Source: Bactrocera neohumeralis
Taxonomy: Eukaryota; Arthropoda; Insecta; Diptera; Tephritidae
Length of the DNA stretch: 64,000 bases
Assembly (NCBI RefSeq): GCF_024586455.1
Contig: NC_065923.1
Span: 2,483,501-2,547,500 of the forward strand
Reading direction: 5' to 3'
Shown here: piece after piece, positions 1 to 12,424 of the stretch
How the letters are laid out: every line of letters begins with the position of its first letter
How positions within the stretch are numbered: position 1 is the first letter of the stretch
Position numbers and translations under genes: made by a program
Notes under the pieces: generated by a model
Database searches by the model: none
What the model was told of the DNA's origin: nothing
What the model saw: only the letters and a program-made list of their open reading frames with translations

Positions 1-58
1 CACATACAAACTTACTATTAATTATCAGTGAACCTTTCAATGATGAAGTGGAGATATA

Positions 59-247
59 TAGGGTGTTCCAAATTATCGCAAGATTTAAATTTACCGCAAC
101 TCATGTAGTAAAGTGTTCACAACCCTAAAAAGGAAATCGACAGCTGACAGTTAGGCTTAGTAAAAATGGAGAGCTACACAATAGCAAAACGTGTCTTCAT
201 TATTGCACAAATTTGAATCTGGCGTTAATTTTGCGACACCCTGTATA
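59..247. mobile_element. Small inverted-repeat element (MITE-like)
   Basis: Both ends match in inverted orientation: the left begins TATAGGGTGTTCC and the right, read inverted, begins TATACAGGGTGTCGC. Both continue into similar AAATTA.CGC..AGATT stretches, giving arms of about 35 bp with a few mismatches. The ends sit at TA dinucleotides, as expected for Tc1/mariner-type insertion. The interior of about 120 bp has a short reading stretch starting MESYTIAKRVFIIAQ, which resembles the N-terminus of insect transposases of the DEAHF/VNKQ type. The element is therefore probably a deletion derivative of such a transposon and could have been mobilised only in trans. Exact ends are uncertain by a few bases. 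Confidence 0.6.
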
Positions 248-2554
248 AATGTAATAACTGAAACATTGACCGACAATAAGCTTAAGTTTTCTTAACAACA
301 CTCTTTGCGGCTTTTACTTACATTTCAAGACACTTGACATGATGTTAAAACAAATCCGTTTTCATACATATAAAAACATGCAGGCAAATACTAAAAGATG
401 CGCGGCCATGTATTTGGTGAAGTGTTTTATGTAAAGTCTTTCTGACAAGCTGCCTGTTCAATCGGCTTATTTCGTTGTAATCTGCTGCATATTTCCACTG
501 CATTAACGTTGATTTCTTGGCAACACGGCATATGCGCCGATTTAATGTCCAAAATCCATCACACGTAAATGTATAAACATACATACATATATACATAAGC
601 AGATATTTATGCTTGTTCATTTCAAAACAGGAGGTATTCAATAAACAGTGGTTCAAAAATTACACCGTTAGGTCAAAAATAATAATGTTGCTAATATTAT
701 CACAAATTATTAATTTTAATCAGAATTTTATTCAATAAATAAAAAAATGTATATTTTAACAATTTATATCGGTGATTCATTTAGACAAAATTTCGAATCC
801 CTTGATCCCGTAGCCGATTTCCAAGAGAACCTCCGGTAAAAGTGCCCCTCAGGAAAAGAGAGTCAAAATTTAGTAAGTATTTTTTGTGAAAAAATTTCAC
901 TTCAGAATGCCTTAAAAATCGAAAATATGATTAAAGGTCTTATGCCTTCGACTACTACCCAAAAAATATATCTAAGAACTTTTCGAGGCAAATGCGTTTA
1001 AAATTTTGGTAGTCAATTACAGTAAGTTTAAAAATTCTCACAAAAACCTTATATTTCTGAAACTATTTGCGGGATCGACTTCAAATTTTCGGATTTTTTC
1101 AAATAATATATAGAAATATTCTGGAGAAAATCATGAAACTTTATAATACCACTTTTATAATATACACAAAAATCTTTATAATATATAAAATATGCAAATC
1201 CCTAAAAATTTCTCTCGAAAACTTTTTTTGAAAAATATTTTCTTAACTTGAAATAACTCAGTAAAGGATTAAAACAGTTATGAGAGAAATTATTTCTATT
1301 TTCAAAATTATATTGAGTCATATTTACAAAACCCTTTTTCAACATTTAAGTGACAAAATGGATTATTTAAGAATGTTAGAGTGATGAAATCCTATTGAAC
1401 TCAATCCTGTAAAAATGTTTCACTATTGCTCCTTTTTACACCCAAAGTATTTATAAAAAGAAACAATATTTATATATATATATATATTTTTAGTTTTCCT
1501 TGAAGATGCATACTTTTGAGAAACACTGTGCGTCAACCCCATAGCTGCTACTAATTTTCTCAAACTTGGAGCTCCTCCGACATTTCAAAGTTTATTTTTT
1601 TAAATAAACACACCATTGAATTTAAGTTATGCTATATACATTTTCGCTTCGAGTAATTTTTAGAAAAAAATTACGAAATACTTCCATAAATTGCTGATTT
1701 CTCTTCAACTATGAGATCTATGTATGTTACCAGACTTTACATTCGGTGACTGATGCCATAAGAATTTCTGTCAATTCCTGGTATACTATATTCCTTATTA
1801 CTACTCCCATATACATATGTATGTATGTATATGAGTGAATAAGTACATAAGGACGAAACAGCACACCTTAAGCATCATTACTTTCTTGAATGTCTTCAGT
1901 TGCAAGATTTATGATTAAGTGAAATGCATTCAGACAAAAACTCAGCTTTCATTATCTGCTTAATATTTCACATTTTTGCCTGTCTTTTATGATATTGACA
2001 TTTTGGTCGCGGGCCTGTCAATCGCTTGGCAAATGGACCGTTGCTGAAGATGTGCAACAAGAGATGTGATTGGGTGTGTGTGTGTGTGATGAATGAATGC
2101 ATTTTATGCGAAATTTGATTAAGGCAACTCGTTGCTGGTGGCATGCTTAAAAAGTGCTATCTTTGTGAAAATAAAGCAACATATTTATGTGGATGTGTGT
2201 GCGTATGCATTCAGCGGTTGCTGCGGTTAATTTGCATCGCACGCAAAGCATAAATTGAATTAAGAGCGCATAAAAGTTGCTGCAAGTGTGCATAACGTAA
2301 ATGAGAGTGTAAAAAAGCGAATGCTCAGAATTTTATATATAAAATCAGAAATATGTGGTTATTTAATTAAATGTGTGTCGAAAAGCAGAATAAAACAATC
2401 GGAGCGACGTTTTTTGTGGATCTGCATACGCGCATTGATTAATATATGCAAAATCAGGGTAAATCTTGAATATTGTGTTTAAGCTTTCTAAATAAAGACA
2501 GGTTTTATTTAATTTGTTAAGTAGAGTTGGGAATGTGTTGCTATAATTGGGGAA
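248..2554. other. AT-rich non-coding DNA with microsatellites
   Basis: No convincing gene. The short open frames have no recognisable domains. The stretch at about 720-1000 shares blocks (GATTCATT, CTCC, ACCTC, AAAAGTG) with 25740-25930 and may be an old interspersed repeat. There is a (TA)n run near 1466-1488, a TATG/CATA cluster near 1809-1833 and a (TG)n run at 2073-2088. Confidence 0.5.
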
Positions 2555-2985
2555 TTATATTGTGCCAAAAAAAGTACCCGGAAATTGTAAATAATGTGCA
2601 AAATATTTAATTATTCTTCAATATTTATTTTGTCATCTTCAAAGTAATCCCCATCAGAATGCTGGCATACACTTATGCCAACGATTTTTTCAGTCCTCGA
2701 AACACTTGAACTAAATAATTCGAACGGACTCGCGAGAGATGTCGAGCTCTCTTGCCATCTCTAACACTTGCTTGACGATTTTCAAGCACCAATCCTTCAC
2801 TTTTTTAATATTTTTCTTAGTTGAAGGTTTCGAAGTTCGTCCAGAACGAGGAATATCTTCAACGATCTCTCGACCGTCTATGAAGGCTTTGTACCACTCG
2901 TAGGCTTATGTTTTTAATAAAACTAAATCACCGTAAATGATCGAGGGCGGTGTTCTCTGAAGTGTAAACAATTTTTTTTTGTCAT
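2555..2985 (-). pseudogene. Internally deleted mariner transposase remnant
   Basis: Read on the minus strand, the right part gives YEWYKAFIDGREIVEDIPRS followed by RTSKPSTKKNIKKVKD, LENRQASVREMARELDIS and RESVRII. This is the typical N-terminal helix-turn-helix region of an insect mariner transposase. It then jumps directly to the C-terminal tail (KCFED.KNRWHKC, then GDYFED-like residues, with stops). The whole catalytic core, including the DET and HDN motifs, is missing, so this is an N-to-C deletion derivative. A possible TIR remnant (TTGTGCCAAAAAAAG on the left, TATGACAAAAAAA when the right side is inverted) is too degenerate to fix the ends. The coding capacity is dead. It is a different lineage from the 51-kb copy, judging by the DNA-binding domain. 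Confidence 0.7.
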
Positions 2986-5900
2986 ATGAGTTATTTTCCA
3001 TAAAATACCCAAATTATAGCAATATTCGCAACAGACTCACATACATATTTGTATTAAATAAGCAGGTAAGGCAAATGTAAATACTACCATGAATATATTT
3101 TTCACACTTTGAATTTATAGCATATCCTAAAATATTTCTCTAAACAAATCAACAGCCACGTGCAAGACTTTTAATGTGCTCCACTTCGACTGCTAACAAA
3201 GGGTAAATAATCTGGCGCATTAATATTAACCATAACCGTTCCGTTGTTGAAATAAAAAAAATTGTCTAATTAAGACATGTTAACGCGCAGACTAAAATGT
3301 CAACTGATCGGCCCACAAATTAGCATTTTTGATTGAGCAATTAAAGTTTTTACGATTATTTGGACGCCAGAAATGGGTTTCGTGCGTTTGCAATCCGCTT
3401 TGAAATCACATGAGGTTTTTTTGTGTTCCTTTGATCTTATCAAAAACATGCACCAATTGATACGCCTAATTAGTGTTGGAATAAAGAGCACATGTTTTCC
3501 TGATTTTTTAATAAAAATAAAATTCATTTTTAAGTCAAATCGAACTTAAAATTCATTAAAAATAATTGGTAATATTTGTTTTAGATTGGCTTTGCTAAAG
3601 GCACATACATATATACATATATTCCAACCGATAAATCATTATGTGGCGTCAACAAGCCATTATTCATTATTAAATTGTGGCTTGGAAAAACTAATAATTA
3701 TCACTGCAATTAGTTGTATAAAACTAGTCACAAATTAATCATCACACATACAAACTAAAATACAACCATGCACGCTGGCCATTTATCACAAGCGAGATCT
3801 ATTAAAACCAGCGCAAACGACAACCACTAATTCAATTTGCAATTTTCATTAAATGTTCCGCTATTGACTAGCAGCTGAATGAAATTCAACATATGTATGT
3901 ATATGTATGTTTGTATATGTACCCATGAATAGGCGAGCAAGATTTTCAATTGAGCTTGGCTAAAAATGCAAATAATCCTGTTTCTCCTAGTTGACAGCTG
4001 AATGGAATTTTTTGGTAAATTTTAATTGAATAAACGTGAAAACTGACGTGAATTTACTAATGAAATCGAAATAATATCTAGGGGTGAATGTGGATTGATT
4101 TTTTGATTCGAATTGAATGCTATCCGGTTATTAGAATTGCCCTCCGAATCTGTTATATAACATTTACATTTATCCTATCTTTTACTAAGCTTAACTTGTT
4201 ATGTGTGAGATAAGATAACATGGTTGTAATGGATGTAATTGGGTATAGTTATGCTTCTGGGTAGGCAGTTACAGTCGTAGGGCTATACTCAATTCCTCCT
4301 TTAGGGCTCTCGCCACGCACTCTGGAGGTCTGGATACCAACCCGTGCGCAACCTGGCTTCACGGCTAAAAGAGAGGAAGCTTCAGCGGAGCCACGCCGAT
4401 ATATTCGGTTAAAGCGTCCGCTGAAGTCTAATTGCAGTGTCTTTTCTCTGGAGGTGATTCCCTAATATTTCCATCCAGCTATATGATCCGGAGGCATGGA
4501 CAATGACATTATCTGATAAGTCGGCCTTAGGAGTTTTCAAGAGAAAAGTTCTGCAGAAGATTTATTTTCCTTTGCGCATTGGCAACGGCGAGTACCGCAC
4601 CCGATAGAACACATTGACATAGTTTAGCGAATCAAAAGACTGGATGGAAGAGAAGAATCTAACTTTGAAGGTTTTCGATTCAGTAACCGCCGGTGGAAGC
4701 AGAGGAAGGGGAAGATATCCATTCCATTGGAGAGTAGGAAGAATTTCAATAAAACCAGCTATTGTCATCAAACGAAATTACTTAGTGAACGACCCATTAC
4801 CTTGAGCAGTGGATATATGACGTGTGATATGGATACAGTTCGTTCAAAATATGGTTTTTGTTTTTCGCTAATTAAATGATTTAATGAAAAAATATCAGAG
4901 ACACAAACATACATACATATAATATATGGTTTGGCTAACCCACTAGTACCGTTGGCGGTGCCATGAAAATCCTATAAATCTACGACAATTATATTTCAAG
5001 TGAAAAAGGAAAAATTTGTGATTTCTCCAAAGTTGTCAACCAAAACGGTTGATGCAAAATTGATTACTTCAATATTTGTTTACTCGTTATTTATGTATTT
5101 ATTTATTGTTTGTTTTGGCAAATAAACGCAGCGGTTACTTATGTAGTGCGCTCCATCAAACCTTTTACTTCAGCTTGTCGGGACCCCAATCAGGTGGCGC
5201 TGCAACCGTAAGTGAGCAGTTGTCAGACGGGCATAGCGACGACAGTCGAGTTCCCCATCACGCTTATCTTGTTAACGATAACGACTACGTGGCTCAGAAA
5301 GCACAGCATGGCTGTAAGCGCGAGTCATTTGCACCGCCAACCTGTGCATACACACATATCACCTTTATACACTATATATGTATATATGAATGGGGGTCTT
5401 GCTACTTGCTGGGCTGGAGAGAGCATGTATGTAGCTGTGGCGGCGCTTTTTCTTGCTGTTGTAGGTGTGTCACAACCAGCGACGCATTTGTCGCGTAAAT
5501 GGAAATGCAAATGTGGAGCTCATGCGTGCTTGAAACACACACACACGCACTCATACATACATACATACTTCGAGTAGAGTGTAAGTCAGTGGGTCTCATA
5601 GCCTCAGGTGCCGGTAGCAATTTGGGCTGTGCCAGCAACGCCGCTACATCTGCATGCATAAGTAATCTGTGTATGTGCTTGAGTGCGTTGATCGCATTTC
5701 CTCACTTATTTATATGAGGCTTACCCACATATACGCAAACACGCATATTTGTGCGCATATATGATAAATATAGTAGAAGCTCTGTGTGTCACCCGGCCGT
5801 TTTCAGGCCTACTGACTTGCTCCCCTAGTTTCATGCGGTACGAAATTCGCTGCTTTTCCCCCTTATTTTCTTATTTGCACCTTTGTACTTTTCATTACGC

Positions 5901-6634
5901 TTAGGCGGGTTAACGCTTCTTGCCTTTGTCGACCGCCTTTCGGCACGTGCTCCGGCAGCACCAGCCGAGACAGCGGCAGCGACAATATTTGTGCGCCTTC
6001 ATTGTTTCTGGCATGTAACCAGTTTAGCAGCCAGCAGGCCTCCAGCTCATCTGCGGTTAATGCTCATTGCATATCTCATGAATAATAATAAAGTAAAATT
6101 ACTTTATGAGTATGTAAGCGTCTTTGCATTTCCCATGTACTCGCAGGCCACAGCAACAACAACATAAAGCCAAACGCTTCCTCCTGAATTTGAGGTGTTT
6201 TTGTTTTGACTTCTGCTGGGACTTCCTCGGTTTAGTTTTTGTTGGTGTTCATTGTTTTTGTGCTTGACTTGTGGCACACCGCAGTGGCACGCATTACTCA
6301 AATGCGAGAATTGAACGTTGCGCATTTTGCTTGGGGTCTAAATGCCTTACATTTTGGCTATGGTCGAATCGCTTTTAATTTTATTTTGTTTAATATTGAT
6401 AAGCCAATTTTCATATAAACTATGTTAATTCACTTTCTTAACGCATAAGAAAAAACTAACTAAATAATTTCATCCAAAACGGTAAACAACTTGATTTTAA
6501 TGTAGATTGTTGTTGTTGATTGTCATTGAAAAAGTCTTATATTATATGAATAAAATGAAGAAAATCATTCATTCAAATGATTTGCATATAAATCATGTTT
6601 CTGAAACAAGTAGGGCGGAACCGAAAATTAAGTA
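2986..6634. other. Non-coding DNA with a GC-richer island
   Basis: No gene recognised. About 5.1-6.3 kb is less AT-rich than its surroundings and gives several overlapping open frames of up to 140 codons on both strands. They are rich in Cys, Ala, Ser and Thr from CA/TG-rich sequence, show no domain and overlap one another, so I do not call them. Tracts of CATA/TATG microsatellite occur near 3602-3622, 3890-3920, 4905-4925 and 5550-5572, with a CA tract near 5535. The 4280-4560 stretch is also less AT-rich and could be an old retroelement, but I could not identify it. Confidence 0.4.
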
Positions 6635-7140
6635 TTTTATATCTTATATTTCGGCATTTTAGAACAAAAACCAATATTATTCAACAAAAATTGCTTAGTT
6701 TTTTTGAAATATTCTGAACCAAGTGTCGAAGCACTTTTGCCACTCTGGTTGAGGTATCTCAAAATTATGCATTCAGAACGCTCTAACTGCCTCTTCAGGT
6801 GTCGAAAAACGTTGACTTCTTGTTTATCTTTAACGTACGGAAATAAGAAGAAGTCATTCGGTGTCAAGGCAGGACTTAAGGAGGATTACTCATCAAATCA
6901 ATGTTTTGAGTGCTCAAATATGCTGTTGCAGTCAGTCGATGTGTGAGAGCTCGCTTTGTCGTTGTGAAGAGCCATTCGTCTTCGGCGGTTGGGTTTCTGA
7001 TTACCTCTCAAAATTTACTATCTTGCGTTGTTTTAGTGTTACCCACGATGATGTATTATGGAAATGAGCGTCGGAAGTCAACGATCGTCATTAGATAAAA
7101 TTAACCTTAAATTGCCTTAATTATTGCTCGAGACATCCAC
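6635..7140 (-). pseudogene. Decayed mariner transposase, C-terminal half
   Basis: On the minus strand the end of the catalytic domain reads LTPNDFFLFPYVKDK, which matches the mariner block SPDLAP.DFFLFP. It is followed by a degenerate C-terminus ending in GSEYFKKTKQF. Upstream on the same strand an ALHNDKASSHTS segment corresponds to the HHDNA.SH motif around the second catalytic Asp; here the residue order is disturbed and stops intervene. The spacing between the two motifs is about that of a D34D core. No N-terminal DNA-binding domain or first DET motif is recognisable and I could not find TIRs. The NDFFLFP form suggests a lineage distinct from the other copies here. Confidence 0.6.
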
Positions 7141-8059
7141 AGTTAATAAAAAAATAATCCGATTTCAACACTTTTCGGAAAATAGTTTCTCAAGGAGTTT
7201 TACCTGTGTAAAGTTTTGTTCCCATATATTTTCTTACTTTGTGAGTTATATATTGAAAGGTAAAGAGAGATTTTTATAGTGATTTTTTTCCCACCATATC
7301 TATTTTTAATTTCTTTACTAAATTTGACATTTCTATTTGTCTCGCTTGAAGATTTATCTTATAAATATGTAAAATTATTGGATATATTTATTAATTTTGT
7401 ATATAAATACTTAAACTTTCCTCAAGATAAATATTATTTGAGTATACAAATGTTTAAACTTGGTAATATTTGTATACCTTTTATTATGCAATTTGTAGAA
7501 CGTACTGTTAAACAAACTATATTCGAAGTCAAACTATTGTACTACAAAACAGTAAACTGTATGTAAGACATTCTATTATTTTATTGTAGGAACAACTGCA
7601 ATATAGACACCCTGACTCATACCAGCATACCAACAATGAACAATGCCAAACTCTTTTAAGTTCAGGACAAATTAACAGCCAACACAAAATCCTATTGTAT
7701 ACTAAATGGCACACAAAACTAACAAATTTGCTTATATGAGTGACCAAGTTAATAAGACCCACTAGGAAAATTATGCAAAAATTATATTTTGGGATTGATT
7801 CAAGTATGCTTTTGTAATATTACTTTTTCAATTTATCTTCCCACTTGCCTTTAGATATAAAATTAGTTGTTGATACCGATGAATTTGGATGTTAGTGATA
7901 TAAGTATCCATGCTTATAATTTTTACTCAGCTTTGCTTAAATTTTTTAGCGCCCATAATATATGTCCGTTCGAAGGACGAAACTGAATGTTAGATGACCT
8001 CAATTGACCATTGAAGAAAAGTCTCCCGACTTTGGAAAAATTCCTTTTTTTATTCAACT
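7141..8059. other. AT-rich non-coding DNA
   Basis: I see no gene, RNA or well-defined repeat. One 95-codon open frame at 7279-7566 is AT-driven (rich in Phe, Leu, Ile, Tyr) and has no recognisable domain. Confidence 0.4.
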
Positions 8060-8215
8060 TGAAGAGAACTTTCAATGATTTCAGCGTCCTCGATGCTCAT
8101 TTCCCCTCGTTCAAATTTAGCCAACCACTTCTTAACGGCTGATTTCTCTGGTGCAGAGTCCAAATAATGGTAATCAACATTTTTTCCCCAAAAACCAATG
8201 ATTAATTAACACATG
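8060..8215 (-). pseudogene. Mariner N-terminal fragment
   Basis: The minus strand reads VDYHYLDSAPEKSAVKKWLA then KFERGEMSIEDAEI. This matches the pattern found at the start of mariner transposases, where the first helix-turn-helix ends in (S/T)VKKW.AKF..G.MS.EDGERSGRP. Only about 45 codons survive, and the region after the EDAEI position is degenerate. The fragment is not continuous with the remnant ending at about 7140, so it is probably a separate or heavily deleted insertion. Confidence 0.5.
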
Positions 8216-9884
8216 AAGGTTGCACCTAACTAAAAATCAACTGGATTTAATTATGGTATCGACATCCATTCAAATTATTATATACATATTAGGGCAGCCA
8301 AGATGAAAAACCAATAAATCTTAGTTTTGCTCGTCGTTAGTTGATCTTAGTTTTCAAGAGTGTACTCAGATCAAATAAACACTTTGTATTTATTTATTTA
8401 CTCATATAAAAAATATTCATAAATTCAAAATTAAATAAATAAATAATTCGGGTTAGTTATTTATTAGTAGTTATATATCATTTTAAACTCGTTCTCGTTT
8501 AAAATAAAACTTCGAGTGCTTCTGCTTTTCTACCGGTCCACAACTTATATTGGCGATATGCACCACATATAAACCCTGAATAATACAAAAACAATGTAAA
8601 AATGCAAAAAATAAAATTTCAAAACAGTAAAAGTGGCAAACTAGAAACAATGCCACATCGTAAAACTGACTACCAACAGCCACTGACTAACTGGTGGCAA
8701 GAACGTGTTATGCGCTTGCAGCAGATTTGCTGGCTTAGTATGGCGGCTGATTGTTGGTAAAAATAGTTGCAGAAGAGATAATAGTGTGGGAAAAAGCTCA
8801 ATAAATGGCTAAGGAAAACAGAAAAATCAACTGTATGTGTGTTATAAAATTCTGAACTCAAAGGAGTTGTTAATACTGCATAGTTGTGGTGTTATTTTAT
8901 GAGATAGACGGTAAATTTCTATGCAATTTTCAACTTTTCACAATAAAACGCCCTTATTTGCAATGCACAAGTGGCTGCCAAACGGCGCTATATGCCCTGA
9001 ATGCCGAAAAAATATAGAAAAATATAAATGTATGTATGTAGCTTGCAACTGCAAGTGTGTGTAAGTGTGTCTTTCTACAAAACTAACAGCAGAGTCTAGT
9101 CAACTTTGTGGTCTGCGACTTTATTATGGCAAAAAGTCCGAGCGCTGCACAAAGTGGACACAACAGTCACATAGAAATATAATATCTGTATATATATGTA
9201 TACATTTATGTATATATGCATATGTATGTGTCTGCTTGCACCAATATTCCATTTGCATGCATTTCACTGGCTCTTATCCGCCATAATCCTGCATGAGTAA
9301 TGGGCACATGCACATTTTTCCATATTCAGCAGGAGTCAGTGATCACATACTAGTTCACACACACAGACATTTATTTGTATGTAAATGGCACATTTGAAGG
9401 CGTGGAGGCAATATGCAAGCACTTGATTACACAAGGTGATATTGACCCTGGTCATGAGCCGTTGACATGGCATAGACCTACTAAATCCCTTCATAATGCC
9501 ACATTTAAGCATAAAATTTACTATTTTCCGCTCAATGTTGCAATCAAACTAAACATAGTTTCATATTTTTATTGCATAAGCACACAATGCAACATTGTTA
9601 AGCAAAAATAAATTCGTATTTCCTAATAAACGCCTTAGCATATTTGCCATAGTCTGGCGTCTAATAGTTGCCATAAGTCGCTTAGGTCGTCTGTTGCATT
9701 GAGGCAGAAAATTTATATTCACACCTATTGAGTACTTAAGTGGGAGTGAAATTCTGAGTTCGTAATTTATTAAGGGGAAACCATGATTTTGAAGAGGTGA
9801 ATAACTACGACTTTGCATACAAAATAGCTCAATTTTGCGATTTCACATAATAATTCGAGTACTTATCACTTTTCTCTTTAAAAT
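8216..9884. other. AT-rich non-coding DNA with CATA microsatellites
   Basis: No gene called. Open frames of up to 85 codons have no recognisable domains. A TATATGTATACATTTATG cluster lies at about 9189-9232. Nothing else can be named. Confidence 0.4.
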
Positions 9885-10470
9885 ACTTTTTTTGTTCTTT
9901 CTTAAGATTTTTGTAGAGCGGCTTAATGAAATCCTTTGGCCTGCATAGGAATCGAAATGCTGTTCAGCCAATGCGCGTCCCATCAATGAAAACAAATAAA
10001 AACCGGAAGGGGCCAAGTCTGGTGAATGCTACGGGCAGAGTAGCAGCTACCAGCCCAGTAATTTGATTGTATCCTGAACCGATTTTGCTTTGTTTGCAGG
10101 CTCAGGTTCAAATGATCATTTATTTTCTGTATCGATTAAGTGTTTCGCCATGTTCTAGAAGTTCCTGATCCCAGCAAACACAGAGCATTGCTTTCTTACC
10201 GAATCGAACTGTTTACATATAAAATTTTGTATTTGCAACTCAAAAGCCTTTTCTTCACAGAATATGACTTATGATAGAAATAATGTATAATTTTGAACTT
10301 TTGGGGGGGAACCGTGGATCCGCCCTGCCCATTTTCCACAGTTTTCGATCTTTCCCATAGCTTTCAAACGGTCTGAAATGGTTTGTTATACAACATTTAA
10401 CATGGCTGCCATTTACTTTTGACTCGAAGTGTCATCTTCATTCAATATTGCTTGCAGTTCGGCAGTTAGG
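9885..10470 (-). pseudogene. Heavily decayed mariner transposase
   Basis: Read on the minus strand, the start near 10465 gives AELQAILNEDDTSSQK, a stop, MAAMLNVV and QTISDRLKAMGKIE. This is the N-terminal helix-turn-helix of the mariner lineage with ELQAILDED and AISKRLKAMG motifs. Further on, pieces such as CEEKAFELQ, SVFAGIRNF and NMAKHLI follow in shifting frames. The end, near 9890-10010, retains a GRALAEQHFDSY-like block and a degraded SPDLAPS motif. Stops and frameshifts occur throughout. No catalytic Asp triad is intact and no TIRs are visible, so this is an old, dead copy. Confidence 0.6.
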
Positions 10471-11219
10471 TAAGGTAGATTAGTCTGGCAGGCTAGTAAG
10501 CCATGCATAGACCAGTTATAATCCTCAGCGATACCAGATGGAGTACCATACGTAGTCCAGGAATAGCAGTCAACCTTTGAAGTCATTAAGTTTTATATTC
10601 CCCTCTGGTTCATCACACCTCATGCTAACTTTTTATGTTTAAAATATCAATTTGGGTTGAAAATTCCCAGAGCTATGATAACAAAAAAATTAAATCGCCA
10701 TAAAAAAGTATCGCACTTTATTTGTAAAAAGAACTTTCCAATACATTTAATACACACAAAGTCATAAATACCCACATTCATAATTCCTTGGCTTAATCCA
10801 ATTCAACACAATAAAGCCTCGAACGTGAGCAGCGCGCATTCAACAGGTTGCTGTGAGCACATGTGGTATCCTCAGTCGCTCCACTGTACAAAATTATATA
10901 CAAACGCGCACGTATCTACATATGTATATGTAAACACATATTTATATGTACACTTGTTCATTACTATGATTGGATGTTGCATGGGGGGGTAGACTTGCCT
11001 ATTGGGGAATCACTTTCGCCCTCAGCCATGTGAAAGTAATGCCAACGGATTTAATTAAAAGCTCTGCAATCACAATGTAATAAATAATTAAAATGGGTGG
11101 TAGGGAAGGGCAGAGCTCGAGTAGAACCAAGCGTTTCATAAGCTCTAAGTTTATCAATTATACATTCAGTCTTGTGAGATGAAATTTACTAAATGATTAT
11201 TTATAAAAATTTTCGTTCT
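10471..11219. other. Non-coding DNA, possible repeat tail
   Basis: No gene recognised. About 10480-10600 (TCTGGCAGGCTAGTAAGCC and following) has a composition unlike its AT-rich flanks and may be an old retroelement 3' end, but this is unproven. A TACATATGTATATGTA palindromic microsatellite lies near 10918-10934. Confidence 0.3.
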
Positions 11220-11770
11220 TAAGGATTTTAGAGAGATATTTCCAAAAGCTACCACATTACGTGGTTGGAAGGTAAGATTGTATTGCTTGATTTGAAAGTT
11301 TTTAAATACATATATATCGGGGTTTCCAACAAGAATGATCGCAATTTGTCGATTCCAAGCCGTTCTCAAGAATTTGAACTGTCTCCAACCACAACCTGGC
11401 GGATTTTGAGAATGGTTTTGGGCTTGCATCCATATGAAATGGTTCTCATTCAAGAACTGCAGCCATTGGACCTTCGCAAACGTCGTGAATTTGCAGGTAT
11501 TGCTTTGGAACAACTTCAAAACGATAAAGATTTTTTAAGAAAATCATCGTCTCCGATGAAGATCTCCTTCTTCTGAGTGGTGCGGTAAATAAACAATACT
11601 GTCGATTCTAGTGCGAAGAAAATCCACAAATCATAAATTGACAGTTTGATATGATTTTTGGTCTGGTGGAATTATCGGTCCGTACTTCTTCCGAAATGAA
11701 GCTGGTGACACCGTTATTGTCAATGTAGAGCGGATGAAAACCAACTTTTTATGATCTTGATCAACAATTT
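11220..11770 (+). pseudogene. IS630/Tc1-mariner superfamily transposase remnant (VNKQ type)
   Basis: On the plus strand an open stretch gives SIPSRSQEFELSPTTTWRIL then RMVLGLHPYEMVLIQELQPL and DLRKRREFAGIALEQLQNDK. This matches the linker and helix-turn-helix region of insect transposases of the form RR.QELGLS..TTWRILR.DLGL.PYK.QL.QELKP.D...R..F. A frameshift then leads to IIVSDEDLLLLSGAVNKQYC, the place of the first catalytic Asp (normally SDEAHF.L.G.VNKQN.R.W). A further segment VIVNVERMKT follows, corresponding to the (A/G)VTVN.ERY block. The second and third acidic residues are not seen, so the element is 3' truncated and frameshifted. The small inverted-repeat element at 59-247 may be a deletion derivative of the same group. 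Confidence 0.6.
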
Positions 11771-12009
11771 CATTGGTTTAGGAAATGTGGGTGAAAATTA
11801 TGATGGAGGGGAAGGGCACATATCCCATTTTCTATGTATATCGTAAACTTCACATATTTAAGCTTTGTGTGTTCTTGAAATATATTATAGTTTCCTATGG
11901 AATAAGGGCGTGAGTCTCTTTTTTCAAACTCAGTAGTTCATGTGCTGATAAACACGTGGCTGCCTGCATGCTTTGTCGGATAATTTAAGGCATACTTTAC
12001 AATATCCTC
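11771..12009. other. AT-rich spacer
   Basis: Short non-coding spacer between the transposase remnant and the next repeat. Nothing recognisable. Confidence 0.4.
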
Positions 12010-12340
12010 TTAATTTACCTTGTTCAGGATATAAGAAATTAAGTTTGTCAAGAAGCTTGTAATATTCAAAAAGAAATGTTGGAGACCCTAAAAAAAATAG
12101 TTTTAAATGATCAGCATGATCAACTGAGTCGACAACGTTCTTGAGATATCGACTTGAAATTTAGCTAATGTCTTTTTCTCCCTAAGAAGCTGCTCATTGT
12201 CGGTCTCGCCGATATCAAACTAATATAGCGAATAGCTGCCCTACAAGCTAAATGATCAAAATCAGGCCCTTGATTGGTAAACTTTTTTTTTTGACGGAGT
12301 TATTGTCCAAGGGCAACTGTACAACGTTTGAAATTATTTT
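12010..12340 (+). repeat. Palindrome-start interspersed repeat, copy 1
   Basis: It contains the ordered block set of the family: TTGTTCAGGATATAAG, GTTGGAGACCCTAAAAA, AATGATCAGCATGATCAACT, GAGTCGACAACG, TCCCTAAGAAGCTGCTCATTG, CGCCGATATCAAACTA and AGCTGCCCTACA. The same blocks occur in the same order at 19970, 23118 and 58300. It is non-coding and lies directly upstream of the long HINE-like repeat. Ends are approximate. Confidence 0.6.
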
Positions 12341-12424
12341 ATGGAAGCTTTTGTATTTGTAAAGGGTATTATTGCTTTGGTTTAAATGTTTCTGCTCGTT
12401 TTCAGTTGAAAACAAACGTTAGCT

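Noticed and set aside
5076..5498. 140-codon open frame in a GC-richer island
   Set aside because: It has no domain and starts in AT-rich DNA. It overlaps other frames of similar length on both strands, and its Cys/Thr/His content comes from CA/TG-rich sequence.
9185..9235. TATATGTATACATTTATG-type palindromes as possible hairpin RNAs
   Set aside because: These CATA/TATG microsatellites occur dozens of times in the window and are self-complementary by composition.
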